A stretch of DNA of 64,000 nt, from contig NZ_KE384042.1 of assembly GCF_000423565.1 (NCBI RefSeq), positions 122,482 to 186,481 of the forward strand. The letters run 5' to 3'. A model generated the notes under the pieces. It was not told the origin of the DNA. It did no database searches and saw only the letters and a list, made by a program, of their open reading frames with translations. Positions 33,876 through 42,844 of this stretch are shown here, piece after piece. The translations under genes and the position numbers were made by a program. Position 1 is the stretch's first letter. Every line of letters starts with the position of its first letter. The DNA comes from Runella zeae DSM 19591. Lineage in GTDB: Bacteria; Bacteroidota; Bacteroidia; Cytophagales; Spirosomataceae.

Positions 33876-34328
33876 ATGCCATCTGCATCCACTTCTGACA
33901 ACATTGTTGTACGTATACTAAAATCCATTTTTTTTAAAAATGCCACTAGTAAAGCAGGACGCTATGCACGGAATACAAGCAGCTTATTGCAACTCTTAAA
34001 AGATACACTAGCAAAGAGTAATAGCCTAAAAGGTGCAGGATATGATGCTCTACGCGAGAAAATAGTGCTACTTACAAGATTGCTTAAGGCTTACGTGTCA
34101 GGTAATTACCGCACTATTCCTTGGAAAACATTGACGCGCATTATTGCGGTGTTGTTGTATTTTTTATCGCCGATAGATCTAATTCCAGATTTGTTGCCTG
34201 TAGTGGGTCTTACTGACGATATTGCGTTGATTGTGTGGTTGTTTAATGCTATCTCAGACGACCTAGAGTCTTTTCGTCAGTGGGAGTCGCAGCAAAATAC
34301 GGTCTCTATTGACGGAGAAATGGGATAA
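33876..34328 (+). CDS. YkvA-like DUF1232 membrane protein
   Basis: The 150-residue protein carries the DUF1232 signature YFLSPIDLIPDLLPVVGLTDD followed by IALIVWLFNAI, a short membrane-associated hairpin. The N-terminal half is helical and basic. The function of the family is unknown. It stands alone after the YfiT-like gene, with a 110-bp gap. Confidence 0.85.
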   Translation: MPSASTSDNIVVRILKSIFFKNATSKAGRYARNTSSLLQLLKDTLAKSNSLKGAGYDALREKIVLLTRLLKAYVSGNYRTIPWKTLTRIIAVLLYFLSPIDLIPDLLPVVGLTDDIALIVWLFNAISDDLESFRQWESQQNTVSIDGEMG

Positions 34329-34433
34329 GTGAGTAGAGATATGAGAATGAGGAGGTTGGGTGTTGCCTCCAAAAATCATAAACTCAGCGTGACAAACTCG
34401 ATATTTAATACTGCTTATTTGACGAATAGTTGT

Positions 34434-34441
34434 TAATTTTG
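34434..34441 (+). promoter_or_regulatory. -7 element upstream of tatA
   Basis: TAATTTTG matches TAnnTTTG, but the nearest TTTG is 12 bp upstream, so only the -7 is supported. It lies about 150 bp before the tatA start, implying a long leader. Confidence 0.3.
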
Positions 34442-34594
34442 CAGCTAGTCATCTTAAAAAACGCTTAAAATTCGGCGGGACTAAGGTAAATTTAGCCATT
34501 TAGTTCGTTTTACTAGTGTAGCAATCAAGTTATTTGTGAATATCAATTTGTTTTCAGATAACGAATAACTCAATAATCATTAACCGTATTATCA

Positions 34595-34798
34595 ATGAAT
34601 ATGCTTTCAATCTTGTTATTTTTAGGCTTAGGAGGACAAGAAATCCTTTTGATTGGCCTTATCGTTTTGTTGCTTTTTGGTGCTAAGAAGATTCCTGAAT
34701 TGATGAAAGGTCTTGGCAAAGGCATCCGTGAGTTTAAAGATGCTTCTAAAGAAGTAAAAGAAAACATCGAGAAAGGACTCGACGATGTAAGTAAATAA
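34595..34798 (+). CDS. tatA: Sec-independent translocase subunit TatA
   Basis: The 67-residue protein has one hydrophobic segment (about residues 4-27, ending [20 protein letters not shown]) followed by an amphipathic helix and a charged tail, the TatA/TatE pattern. It forms the pore-like part of the twin-arginine export system for folded proteins. No tatC is nearby. A Tat-type signal occurs on the serine hydrolase encoded at 43586. The second Met (position 3) is an alternative start. Confidence 0.93.
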   Translation: MNMLSILLFLGLGGQEILLIGLIVLLLFGAKKIPELMKGLGKGIREFKDASKEVKENIEKGLDDVSK

Positions 34799-34832
34799 TT
34801 AATCTGGATATTTTTTAATAGCCTGATTCACT

Positions 34833-34869
34833 AAATCAGCAGTAGTTACAGAACTACTGCCGATTTTTT
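34833..34869 (+). terminator. Terminator after tatA
   Basis: GCAGTAGTT/AACTACTGC with loop ACAG, extended by AAATC/GATTT across single mismatched bases, is followed by Ts. It ends 38 bp before gatA. Confidence 0.85.
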
Positions 34870-34906
34870 ATTTTATGCCTTTCCAAAAACCACCTTATAT
34901 AAGATT

Positions 34907-36358
34907 TTGAAGTCATACACATCTTTCGGTCAAGTACAAGCAGATTTGAGCACCGGTCGGGTATCGTGCCGTGAGTTGGTAGCGTATTATCTAAAAAATA
35001 TTGAACAAAAAAATCCTACCCTCAATGCATTTGTGGCGGTTTATGACGAAGAAGCCCGTCAGAAAGCAGAAGAGATTGACAAAAAAATAGCGGCAGGCAC
35101 AGCAGGACGCCTAGCAGGAATGGTAGTCGGAATCAAAGATGTGCTTTGTTATCAAGGGCATGGGCTACAAGCAGGAAGCCAAATATTGGATGGGTTTATT
35201 TCTCAATTTACGGCTACGGCAGTACAAAGGATTTTGGACGAAGATGCTATCATTATTGGACGTCAAAACTGTGATGAGTTTGCGATGGGATCTTCCAACG
35301 AAAACTCGGCTTTTGGGGTAGTTCGTAACGCTGCTGATATTTCACGAGTCCCAGGTGGGTCGTCGGGAGGCTCGGCGGTGGCAGTGCAAGCTGATATGTG
35401 CTTGGCCTCGTTAGGCTCCGATACGGGCGGCTCGGTGCGTCAGCCGGCGGCTTTCTGCGGACTAGTAGGGTTCAAACCTACATATGGCCGTATTTCGCGC
35501 TGGGGACTGATTGCTTATGGTTCTTCTTTTGATTGTATTGGCCCTATTGCCAATAGCGTAGAAGATGTGGCATTGCTACTCGAAATCATGGCAGGCAAAG
35601 ATGATTTTGACAGTACGGTTTCTGAAAGAGAAGTCGAAAAATATACTGCACTCAAATTGGACTCTCACCCTTTAAGAATAGGGTATCTTCGCGAGAGTTT
35701 AAGTGAGGCTATCCAGCCCGAAATCAGAGAAGCTACTCAAGCCAAACTTACTTGGCTTCAAGAACAAGGATATGTGGTAGAACCTGTCGATTTTGAATTA
35801 CTATCTTATATTTTACCTACTTATTATATATTGACTACCGCTGAGTCAAGCTCCAATCTTTCGAGGTTTGACGGGGTGAGGTATGGTCACAGAAGCAGTA
35901 AAGTTGAAGATTTAACTTCTTTATACAAAAAATCAAGGAGTGAAGGGTTTGGAGCAGAAGTGAAGCGCCGTATTATGCTTGGCACGTTTGTATTGAGTGC
36001 GAGTTATTATGATGCTTATTATACCAAAGCGCAAAAAGTAAGACGTTTGATGAAAGAGCAAACTGACTTGCTTTTTGAGAAATATGACTTTTTGGTGATG
36101 CCAACTACTCCCACTACTGCTTTCCCGATTGGCGACAAGACGGAAGACCCATTGCAGATGTATTTGGCGGATATTTTTACGGTCCAAGCCAATGTAGTAG
36201 GAAACCCAGCAGTTTCGATTCCGAATGGTACCGACGAAACGGGCTTACCCATTGGTTTACAAATCATGGGAAAACCTTTTGGTGAAGCTCAGCTTTTGGC
36301 TTTCTGCCATCGCTTGGTGGGGAGTAATCAGCAAGTACAAAACTTACCTACATACTAG
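34907..36358 (+). CDS. gatA: Asp-tRNA(Asn)/Glu-tRNA(Gln) amidotransferase subunit A
   Basis: The 483-residue amidase supplies ammonia from glutamine to convert misacylated Glu-tRNA(Gln) or Asp-tRNA(Asn). The amidase-signature residues are in GIKDVLCYQGH (catalytic Lys) and VPGGSSGGSAVAVQA followed by LGSDTGGSVRQPAAFCG (Ser-cisSer). The start is a TTG at 34907, because the nearest upstream ATG is out of frame; the N-terminus SYTSFGQVQADLSTGRVSC aligns with the family. gatB and gatC are not in the window. Confidence 0.95.
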   Translation: MKSYTSFGQVQADLSTGRVSCRELVAYYLKNIEQKNPTLNAFVAVYDEEARQKAEEIDKKIAAGTAGRLAGMVVGIKDVLCYQGHGLQAGSQILDGFISQFTATAVQRILDEDAIIIGRQNCDEFAMGSSNENSAFGVVRNAADISRVPGGSSGGSAVAVQADMCLASLGSDTGGSVRQPAAFCGLVGFKPTYGRISRWGLIAYGSSFDCIGPIANSVEDVALLLEIMAGKDDFDSTVSEREVEKYTALKLDSHPLRIGYLRESLSEAIQPEIREATQAKLTWLQEQGYVVEPVDFELLSYILPTYYILTTAESSSNLSRFDGVRYGHRSSKVEDLTSLYKKSRSEGFGAEVKRRIMLGTFVLSASYYDAYYTKAQKVRRLMKEQTDLLFEKYDFLVMPTTPTTAFPIGDKTEDPLQMYLADIFTVQANVVGNPAVSIPNGTDETGLPIGLQIMGKPFGEAQLLAFCHRLVGSNQQVQNLPTY

Positions 36359-36411
36359 CCATTGAAAACAGAAAGAGAAATGTAAAATCTAACGAGAAAC
36401 AAACGTAAGCG

Positions 36412-37848
36412 ATGATGGATTTGAAGCGAATTGTGAGAGTAAGTATGGTGGCCGGACTATGTTGGCTTGGAGCTAGCAAATATGCCCATACCCAAGTGGT
36501 AGAAACGAACACCAACGTGGCTGAGGAGGAATTATTAAAGATTGAAAATTTTGCCGATTCTACGGTGCCAGAAGCATTGGTAAAAGAGCGCTTGGCAAAG
36601 TTGCAAAATGAGATTCCGTTGCGTTATCACAAAGTGACGCATCAATTTGTTGAATACTTCATCTACAAAAAGCCTAGCTTCGTCAAAAGAATGCTAGAGC
36701 ATATGCATTTGTATTTTCCGTTGTATGAGCAAACGCTCGAAAAGTATAACATGCCTCGTGAGTTGAAGTTTTTATCTCTCATTGAGTCTGGATTAAATCC
36801 GCGCATTATTTCATACGCTGGCGCGGGAGGTCTTTGGCAATTTATGCCTGCTACTGGCCGCGAGTATGGTATGAAACAAGACGACTATATTGATGAGCGT
36901 TTTGACCCCGTCAAGTCGACCGATGCCGCGTGTCGTTATTTAAAACGCCTTTACAATGCTTTTGGGGATTGGGAAATGGCCTTGGCTGCTTACAACGTAG
37001 GTCCCGGAAATGTCAAAAGGGCAATTCGGCGCTCAGGTTCCAATACGTTTTGGGGAATCTACAATTTCTTACCAAAACAAACCCGTCATTATGTACCGCA
37101 GTTTGTGGCTATTATGTACATGATGCACTATCATGCTGACCATGGCGTATTTCCAGAAAGTCCCGAATATCCGATGTTGACGGATACGCTTCAAATCACG
37201 GGCTATTTCAATCTTCATACTTTTGCTAAATTAAGTAATGTCAATTTAGATGACTTATACAAGCTCAATCCACAATTGATTAATACAGAACTCCCTCATT
37301 ACGTTAAAGACTATGTCGTCAAAGTCCCTAGCTATTGCTATGAATATGTTACAGAAAATAGAATAGCGATTTGGGATTCTGCATGTAAGTCTCCCTTTAG
37401 CCAAGCTCCTTATGCGTTGGCCTCACTCACAAATCCTGATAGTACAGAGCAGTCAGAAGAAGACGGAGAAACTCTAAAACCTACTACTAAGAAACTTTTT
37501 CATACTGTCAGAAAAGGAGAAACTTTGGGCAAAATAGCCAACCGATATGGCGTAGAAATGCATGAGCTCAAGAGGTGGAATCACTTGAGAAGCAGCACTG
37601 TGATGCGAGGAAAAAAACTCCTAATTTATAAGGAGACGGCCGGAAACCCAGTACTCCAGCGTTTGGCAGGAGTGGATACCAAACCCAAAGCAAACACGAA
37701 GATTAAAATGCGTTATCATCGTGTGCAAGCAGGCGATACCCTCTCTACTATTGCTGAGCGTTATGGTATCAATGTAAGCCGCCTCAAAAAAATTAATAGA
37801 TTAAAAGGTAATACGGTTCGTAAGGGGCAAAAACTAATTGTCGGATAA
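36412..37848 (+). CDS. MltD-like lytic transglycosylase with two LysM domains
   Basis: The 478-residue protein has an N-terminal export segment (about residues 1-28), then an SLT domain with ESGLNPRIISYAGAGGLWQF (catalytic Glu) and AYNVGPGNVKRAI. Two LysM domains follow: TVRKGETLGKIANRYGVEM and RVQAGDTLSTIAERYGINV. It cleaves peptidoglycan to 1,6-anhydro products and is anchored by LysM-glycan binding. A weaker LysM-like region may lie near residues 258-310 (FAKLSNVNLDDLYKLNP). It follows gatA by about 50 bp. Confidence 0.94.
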   Translation: MMDLKRIVRVSMVAGLCWLGASKYAHTQVVETNTNVAEEELLKIENFADSTVPEALVKERLAKLQNEIPLRYHKVTHQFVEYFIYKKPSFVKRMLEHMHLYFPLYEQTLEKYNMPRELKFLSLIESGLNPRIISYAGAGGLWQFMPATGREYGMKQDDYIDERFDPVKSTDAACRYLKRLYNAFGDWEMALAAYNVGPGNVKRAIRRSGSNTFWGIYNFLPKQTRHYVPQFVAIMYMMHYHADHGVFPESPEYPMLTDTLQITGYFNLHTFAKLSNVNLDDLYKLNPQLINTELPHYVKDYVVKVPSYCYEYVTENRIAIWDSACKSPFSQAPYALASLTNPDSTEQSEEDGETLKPTTKKLFHTVRKGETLGKIANRYGVEMHELKRWNHLRSSTVMRGKKLLIYKETAGNPVLQRLAGVDTKPKANTKIKMRYHRVQAGDTLSTIAERYGINVSRLKKINRLKGNTVRKGQKLIVG

Positions 37849-37941
37849 TAATCTCTAATATTGTTGGTTATCCGTTAGGCATTGTCGGGCTGTATCACCA
37901 TTTTTGATGACCGATAATTATTAACGGATAACATCATTCCA

Positions 37942-38478
37942 ATGGCACTTTTTTATTTTAAAGCATTTCATATTGTAGGGGCCGTCGCATGGTTTGCGGG
38001 CCTTTTTTATTTGGTTAGAATGTTTGTGTATCACATTGAAGCTGACCAAAAACCCGAACATTTGCGTCAAGCCTTCAAAGATCAATTCAACCTCATGGAA
38101 TGGCGGGCTTACAAAATCATCTGTAATCCTGCTATGATGCTCACTTGGACGTGCGGCCTTATCATGACGTACCTAAACCCAGGCTATTGGCAAATGGGTT
38201 GGTTTCAAGTCAAATTTGCGATTTTGTTGTTGCTTTCGGGCTATCATACTTGGTGTAAGGGCGTGATTGTGAAACTAGAAAAAGGAGAAAAACCCTATAA
38301 TTCTTTCCAATTTCGACTTCTCAACGAGCTTCCTACCTTATTTTTGGTGAGTATCGCTTTGTTGGCCGTTTTACGCGACACCCTCAATTTCGTCTATGCT
38401 TTCGGTGGTGTGTTGGCCTTTAGCGTTCTATTGTTTGCGTTTGCCAAGGCATATAAAAAACGACGGGGCGAGGGCTAA
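37942..38478 (+). CDS. hemJ: Protoporphyrinogen oxidase HemJ
   Basis: The 178-residue membrane protein has four or five hydrophobic helices. It shows the HemJ features FKAFHIVGAVAWFAGLFYLV with the conserved His, the MEWRAYKIICNPAMML loop and GWFQVKFAILL with a conserved Lys. HemJ catalyses the six-electron oxidation of protoporphyrinogen IX to protoporphyrin IX in haem synthesis and itself binds haem. No other hem gene is adjacent. Confidence 0.92.
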   Translation: MALFYFKAFHIVGAVAWFAGLFYLVRMFVYHIEADQKPEHLRQAFKDQFNLMEWRAYKIICNPAMMLTWTCGLIMTYLNPGYWQMGWFQVKFAILLLLSGYHTWCKGVIVKLEKGEKPYNSFQFRLLNELPTLFLVSIALLAVLRDTLNFVYAFGGVLAFSVLLFAFAKAYKKRRGEG

Positions 38479-39265
38479 TACCATAACTGTGTTGAGTGAT
38501 TAGGGCTGTTTATTTGATTAATACAACAGCTATGCTACTAACAGAATATGGCAGAGTGGATATTTGAAGTAAAGCTTTGTATGGAGCTTCAAAATCCCTT
38601 TATCTTCAAGTACTTCAAGGAAAATTTCTCAAATTTTAGAACAAGATAAATAACAAAAAACCACTTATTGCTTCATAAGGAAGGTGCATAAGGTAGAAGT
38701 CGCAAATTATTAAGATGTGATTAAAAAGAAAGAGTCGCTGTTTTTGGTATAGCTTAAAGATTTAGTTTTGGAAATGAAAATGACAAAATCTAATCTTTAA
38801 ACCAAAGGCCTATAGGGGGGGGACTATATCCAAATAAGTTGTATTTATAAAGAAAAGTAAAAACGTCATACCACATCGGTTTGGAATATAACAACTCGCT
38901 TCTTAAAACATTTGTATAAGTTTTACCATTAATGTCCTCAAAATCCTGTCACTTACACAAAGTGCCCAGCACTACTATAAGTAGTATTCAAACGGGATTG
39001 ATTTAGGTTTGCCACTACCAAAATCTTATAGGTGTTTTTTGCATATTCAGGGCTCTTTATATCGACCATATATATGTATAAGTACGGCGTATCAGCCAGC
39101 TTTTTAGAGTAGGTGTATTGGTGTAAGTGCTTGATTTTGAGGTAATAATTTTTTTAAAAAAACCACAATTGGCAGTTAACTGCTGAGTGACTCTACTGTA
39201 CTTTCGCATTAGTTTTTTAAATCTTACTTTGTCCTAATTAAACAATATACCTAAATAATCACGCC
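38479..39265. other. 787-bp gap holding an apparent gene relic
   Basis: No intact gene was found. The right half holds minus-strand coding-like sequence (38790-39157, listed separately), including a run of eight Gs at 38815-38822. The left half is AT-rich; a 33-codon frame at 38548-38649 is too short to support. A promoter for the porin-like gene at 39266 should lie at the right end, but no exact TAnnTTTG was seen. Confidence 0.5.
38790..39157 (-). pseudogene. Decayed protein gene (two frames, no start codon)
   Basis: Read on the minus strand, one frame runs from about 39157 to a stop at 38953 and encodes protein-like sequence: HLHQYTYSKKLADTPYLYIY, then DIKSPEYAKNTYKILVVAN. A second frame, shifted by one, runs from 38948 to a stop at 38790: DFEDINGKTYTNVLRSELLY, then KYNLFGYSPPPIGLWFKD. 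Neither has a proper start, the two are adjacent, and both have normal amino-acid composition. This suggests one gene with a frameshift and a lost 5' end. I do not recognise the family. Confidence 0.4.
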
Positions 39266-40639
39266 ATGAAGCATTCTTTCTGGTTTCTTCTTTTTTGTAC
39301 TTTTTCAATCTACGCTCAAACTCCTCCTCAAGTAAGCGAGAAAAATGAGCTAAAATATCCACTTAATTCATCAGGTTCTCATTTTTTTAAGGTTACGTTT
39401 ATGAATCAGACGTGGCTGAGATATAATCAAAGCAACCCTGGTACTACGGTGCTTGGCGAAGCCGCTTCGCAGACTTTGGATTTAGGGTTGCGCCGTACAC
39501 GGATTCAGATGTTTGGGCAGATTAGTGACCGGGCGTTTGTGTATTTTCAGATGGGAATGAATAATTTCAATTTTTTGAATGGATTTCCTGCTTTGGGGAA
39601 TGCCCAAGGAGTAGCTGCCAATCGTAAAATTGCCTTTTTTATTCATGATGCTGTGGTCGAATATTCGGCTTTTGTCAATAAGGATTGGCTCAAAATAGGA
39701 GGGGGGCTGACGATTTTGAATGGTCTTTCGCGGTTTAGTCAGCCAAGCGTGACTTCCATCATGACGATGGATGTGCCAGTATTTGCGCAAGCCACCGTAG
39801 ATCAGACCGACGAGTTTTCGCGAAAGCTGACTTTGTATGCACGCGGGCAAGTAGGTAAGTGGGATTATCGTTTAGGCTTGACCGATCCCTTTCCTATTGG
39901 TACTAGTGGAAACCCCGTTCCTGCTATTTCAACCAACTCTTCGTTTGCCGTCAAAGGTCATCATAAGCAATATCAAGGTTTTTTAGTTTATAATTTTTTT
40001 GATAAAGAAACACACCAGACGCCCTATATGACAGGCACTTATCTGGGTAAAAAGAAAATACTGAACATAGAAGGCGGGTTTATTACTCAAAAAAATGCCA
40101 TGTGGCGTACCGAAAACCAAGGGCGTGACACCGTCTATAATGCCTTGAAACTATGGTCGATTGCGATGTATGCGGATATGCCTCTCAACAAACAAAAAGG
40201 GACGGCTATTTCGGCTTATTTGGGTTATTTTAACACTGACTATGGGACAAATTATTTACGCTTCAATGGTATCATGAACCCTGCCAATGGAACCACATTG
40301 CCGCTTTCAGGAGTATCTGGTACCCAAGGAAATGCTTTCCCGATGTTTGGAACAGGGAGTGTGGTGTATGGACAGATAGGCTATTTGTGCGCAGCGGATT
40401 TGCTAGGTAAAAATGGCACACTTATGCCCTATGCATCGGCTCAATTGGCAGATTATCAGAGACTAAATAAAACGGCGGGAATTTATAGCACAGGAATCAA
40501 TTGGCTACTTAAAGGTCATAATACTAAACTGACACTTGATTATCAAAGTCGCCCTGTGTATCAAAATGCTACGAATGGTCAGCTTAATGCCAATGGACGA
40601 AAAGGCGCTTTGACGCTTCAATATCAGATTTTGATATAA
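39266..40639 (+). CDS. Porin-like outer-membrane beta-barrel protein
   Basis: The 457-residue protein has a signal peptide (MKHSFWFLLFCTFSIYAQ) and a repeated beta-strand pattern. An N-terminal LDLGLRRTRIQMFGQISDRA segment and the aromatic ending GALTLQYQILI resemble phosphate-selective porin (OprO/OprP) relatives. The substrate is unknown. The di-haem peroxidase gene follows on the same strand, 184 bp downstream, beyond a large hairpin. Confidence 0.75.
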   Translation: MKHSFWFLLFCTFSIYAQTPPQVSEKNELKYPLNSSGSHFFKVTFMNQTWLRYNQSNPGTTVLGEAASQTLDLGLRRTRIQMFGQISDRAFVYFQMGMNNFNFLNGFPALGNAQGVAANRKIAFFIHDAVVEYSAFVNKDWLKIGGGLTILNGLSRFSQPSVTSIMTMDVPVFAQATVDQTDEFSRKLTLYARGQVGKWDYRLGLTDPFPIGTSGNPVPAISTNSSFAVKGHHKQYQGFLVYNFFDKETHQTPYMTGTYLGKKKILNIEGGFITQKNAMWRTENQGRDTVYNALKLWSIAMYADMPLNKQKGTAISAYLGYFNTDYGTNYLRFNGIMNPANGTTLPLSGVSGTQGNAFPMFGTGSVVYGQIGYLCAADLLGKNGTLMPYASAQLADYQRLNKTAGIYSTGINWLLKGHNTKLTLDYQSRPVYQNATNGQLNANGRKGALTLQYQILI

Positions 40640-40657
40640 AAATTGGGTCTTTTTCAA

Positions 40658-40702
40658 TATATACCAAAAGCTTCCTAGCCAAGGGAGCTTTTGGTATATA
40701 TA
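40658..40702. terminator. Long AT-rich hairpin between the porin and peroxidase genes
   Basis: TATATACCAAAAGCT (40658-40672) pairs perfectly with AGCTTTTGGTATATA (40686-40700), giving a 15-bp stem with a possible CC/GG inner extension. No T tract follows on either strand, so it is an atypical terminator, an RNA-stabilising hairpin or a DNA-binding palindrome. Confidence 0.5.
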
Positions 40703-40823
40703 AGACTCAAAAAACATTAAATTATCATTAAACCTGACCAAAGTCATCACTAATCGACATAAAATGGCTAGATTTTTGTTTACAAAAAAGTAGTTTTTAT
40801 TGTATATAATTACCCTAACTACT

Positions 40824-42197
40824 ATGACTCAACAAAATTTTACTAAGCTAACAATAGGGATTGTATTAATACTAAGTACTTGGGCTTGTAATCCAAATGC
40901 TAACGAGCCTGTGCAAGAAGGAATCGATAAAGAGCTTGAGAAGGTACTTATAGCTGCCTCTTCAGGAAAAGGGAAAGAGTTTTATATGTTGCCCGCTAGT
41001 ATTGATTTTAATAAAATTCCTCAAGACCCTAAAAACCCCATTACTGCCGATAAGGTAGAGCTAGGCAAACTTCTATTTCATGAGACAGGTCTTGGAATGA
41101 CTCCTCAAAAAGCATCAAGTTACCAAACTTATTCATGTGCTACTTGTCATCATTCAAAAGCAGGATTTCAGGCGTGCGTGCCGCAAGGTATGGGCGAGGG
41201 AGGCACGGGCTTTGGGGTAAGTGGGGAGACTCGCACGATTAAGTCTGATTACAAAGCTACTGAAGTAGATGTACAGCCTATTCGTACACCTTCGGCGATG
41301 AATGCGGCTTATCAACCCAATATGTTGTGGAATGGGCAGTTTGGGGCTACTCATTTCAACGAAAATACGCAAGCTTCGTGGACTAAAGGGACGCCCAAAG
41401 AAAACAATAAATTTGGGTTTCAGGGCATCGAAACGCAGGCTATTGCGGGTCAAGGGGTACATCGATTGGGATTTAATCCTAATTTTTTCTTTAATCGACC
41501 ACTATATCGAGATTTATATGCAAAGTCGTTTGACCTAAAAACTTTGAATGACCCCGTACAATCAGTCATCAACGTAGGGCTGGCGATTGCTGCTTACGAA
41601 CGGACCTTATTGTCGAATGAGGCGGCTTTTCAGCGATGGCTGAAAGGTGAATACAGTGCTTTGAGCGAGAGCCAAAAGCAAGGTGCCATTTTATTTTTTG
41701 GGAAAGCGGGTTGCTATCAATGCCACAATGGCCCGTCTCTCGCCAATATGGAATTTCATGCACTTGGTATGTCGAACCTTACCGAAGGAAGCTATGGGAG
41801 AAATGTAGTCGTAAATGCCGGTAGCGAAAAAGCTGAGCACAAAGGAAGGGGAGGTTTTACGGGCAAGGCCGCCGATATGCACAAGTTTAAAGTTCCTCAG
41901 CTTTATAATTTAAAAGATTCACCTTTTTATGGACATGGAGCTTCGTTTACAACCATCGAGTCGGTGATTGCCTATAAAAATGCGGCAGTACCTCAAAACA
42001 AAAATGTGCCTTCATCGCAATTAGCCAAGGAGTTTAAGCCTCTTCAACTAACGCAGGACGAAATACAAAACTTGACGTCTTTTATCAAAGAAGGGCTATA
42101 TGACCCTAATCTTAAAAGATATGTACCTCAAGCTCTGCCTTCGGGGCTTGCCTTCCCTAACAACGACGCCCAAAGTCGTAAAGATTTAGGTTTTTAG
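40824..42197 (+). CDS. Di-haem cytochrome-c peroxidase family protein
   Basis: The 457-residue protein has an N-terminal export segment ending in TWAC, which may be a lipoprotein site. It has two haem c motifs: CATCHH near residue 105 and CYQCHNG near residue 300. The surrounding ELGKLLFHETGLGM, RTPSAMNAAYQPNMLWNGQF and KFKVPQLYNLKDSPFYGHGA match the bacterial di-haem peroxidase/MauG family. It acts in the periplasm; either H2O2 reduction or a MauG-like oxidation is possible. ATG 40824 is preferred over a TTG at 40800. Confidence 0.92.
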   Translation: MTQQNFTKLTIGIVLILSTWACNPNANEPVQEGIDKELEKVLIAASSGKGKEFYMLPASIDFNKIPQDPKNPITADKVELGKLLFHETGLGMTPQKASSYQTYSCATCHHSKAGFQACVPQGMGEGGTGFGVSGETRTIKSDYKATEVDVQPIRTPSAMNAAYQPNMLWNGQFGATHFNENTQASWTKGTPKENNKFGFQGIETQAIAGQGVHRLGFNPNFFFNRPLYRDLYAKSFDLKTLNDPVQSVINVGLAIAAYERTLLSNEAAFQRWLKGEYSALSESQKQGAILFFGKAGCYQCHNGPSLANMEFHALGMSNLTEGSYGRNVVVNAGSEKAEHKGRGGFTGKAADMHKFKVPQLYNLKDSPFYGHGASFTTIESVIAYKNAAVPQNKNVPSSQLAKEFKPLQLTQDEIQNLTSFIKEGLYDPNLKRYVPQALPSGLAFPNNDAQSRKDLGF

Positions 42198-42304
42198 GTG
42201 TTGTATTTTTTTGTAAAAAAAATGGTTTATTTGCTGACAAGAAATGTGAGGCATTAAAACCACTTTGAGCCTCCTTAATGTTTATAAAAAAATAAAATAC
42301 ATCA

Positions 42305-42676
42305 ATGAAAAAAATCATTTTAAGTTTTCTGTTAGCAAGCACGGGGTTGATTTATGAAGCCGCAGCGCAGTCGGTAGCGGCATCCGTAGTAGTGACCGAT
42401 ACCTCTCGACTAGAGGAGTTTGTGGGAAATTTTAAGTTTGAAGACCTTCCTTTTGAATATATCGAATTTAGCATCAAAGAAGGAAACCTGTATGTCAAAG
42501 CAGGAGACAGAGAAGGGCCTTTAAAACCTATTAAAGATACGATAGATAAGTTTGAAAATGCCGATAATATGGCTAAATTCTCTTTTTTGCGCAATGAAGA
42601 AAAACAAATTGTCAAAGTAGTTTTGGACTACGACGGTAGTGTATTTGAGGGTAAAAAAGAGGCCTCCAAAAAATGA
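42305..42676 (+). CDS. Small secreted protein, DUF3471-like
   Basis: The 123-residue protein has a signal peptide (MKKIILSFLLASTGLIYEAA). The mature part contains LEEFVGNFKFED, then FEYIEFSIKEGNLYVKAGDR and FSFLRNEEKQIVKVVLDYDG. This resembles the DUF3471 beta-barrel domain often found after beta-lactamase-like domains. It may be a free-standing form. It lies upstream of an SGNH hydrolase and a serine hydrolase, from which a terminator separates it. Confidence 0.6.
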   Translation: MKKIILSFLLASTGLIYEAAAQSVAASVVVTDTSRLEEFVGNFKFEDLPFEYIEFSIKEGNLYVKAGDREGPLKPIKDTIDKFENADNMAKFSFLRNEEKQIVKVVLDYDGSVFEGKKEASKK

Positions 42677-42756
42677 TTCTATTCAAAGCTAACCTTGGCT
42701 AAATAAAGTGGTCTATACCGTCTATAAGGATAGACATTGAAATCAGATTTGAGAAA

Positions 42757-42780
42757 GGCTCTTGAAAAAGAGTCTTTTTT
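42757..42780 (+). terminator. Terminator after the small secreted protein gene
   Basis: GGCTCTT/AAGAGTC (one G-U) with loop GAAA is followed by six Ts, 80 bp after the stop and 65 bp before the next start. Confidence 0.8.
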
Positions 42781-42844
42781 ATTGGATTTAGAAAGCGTAT
42801 AAATCATCCGAAATCTTCTTTGAAAAGAAACTTCTTTTAGATGT

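Noticed and set aside
38548-38649. 33-codon plus-strand frame (MAEWIFEVK...)
   Set aside because: It is too short, has no promoter or family match, and lies in a region with other signs of decay.
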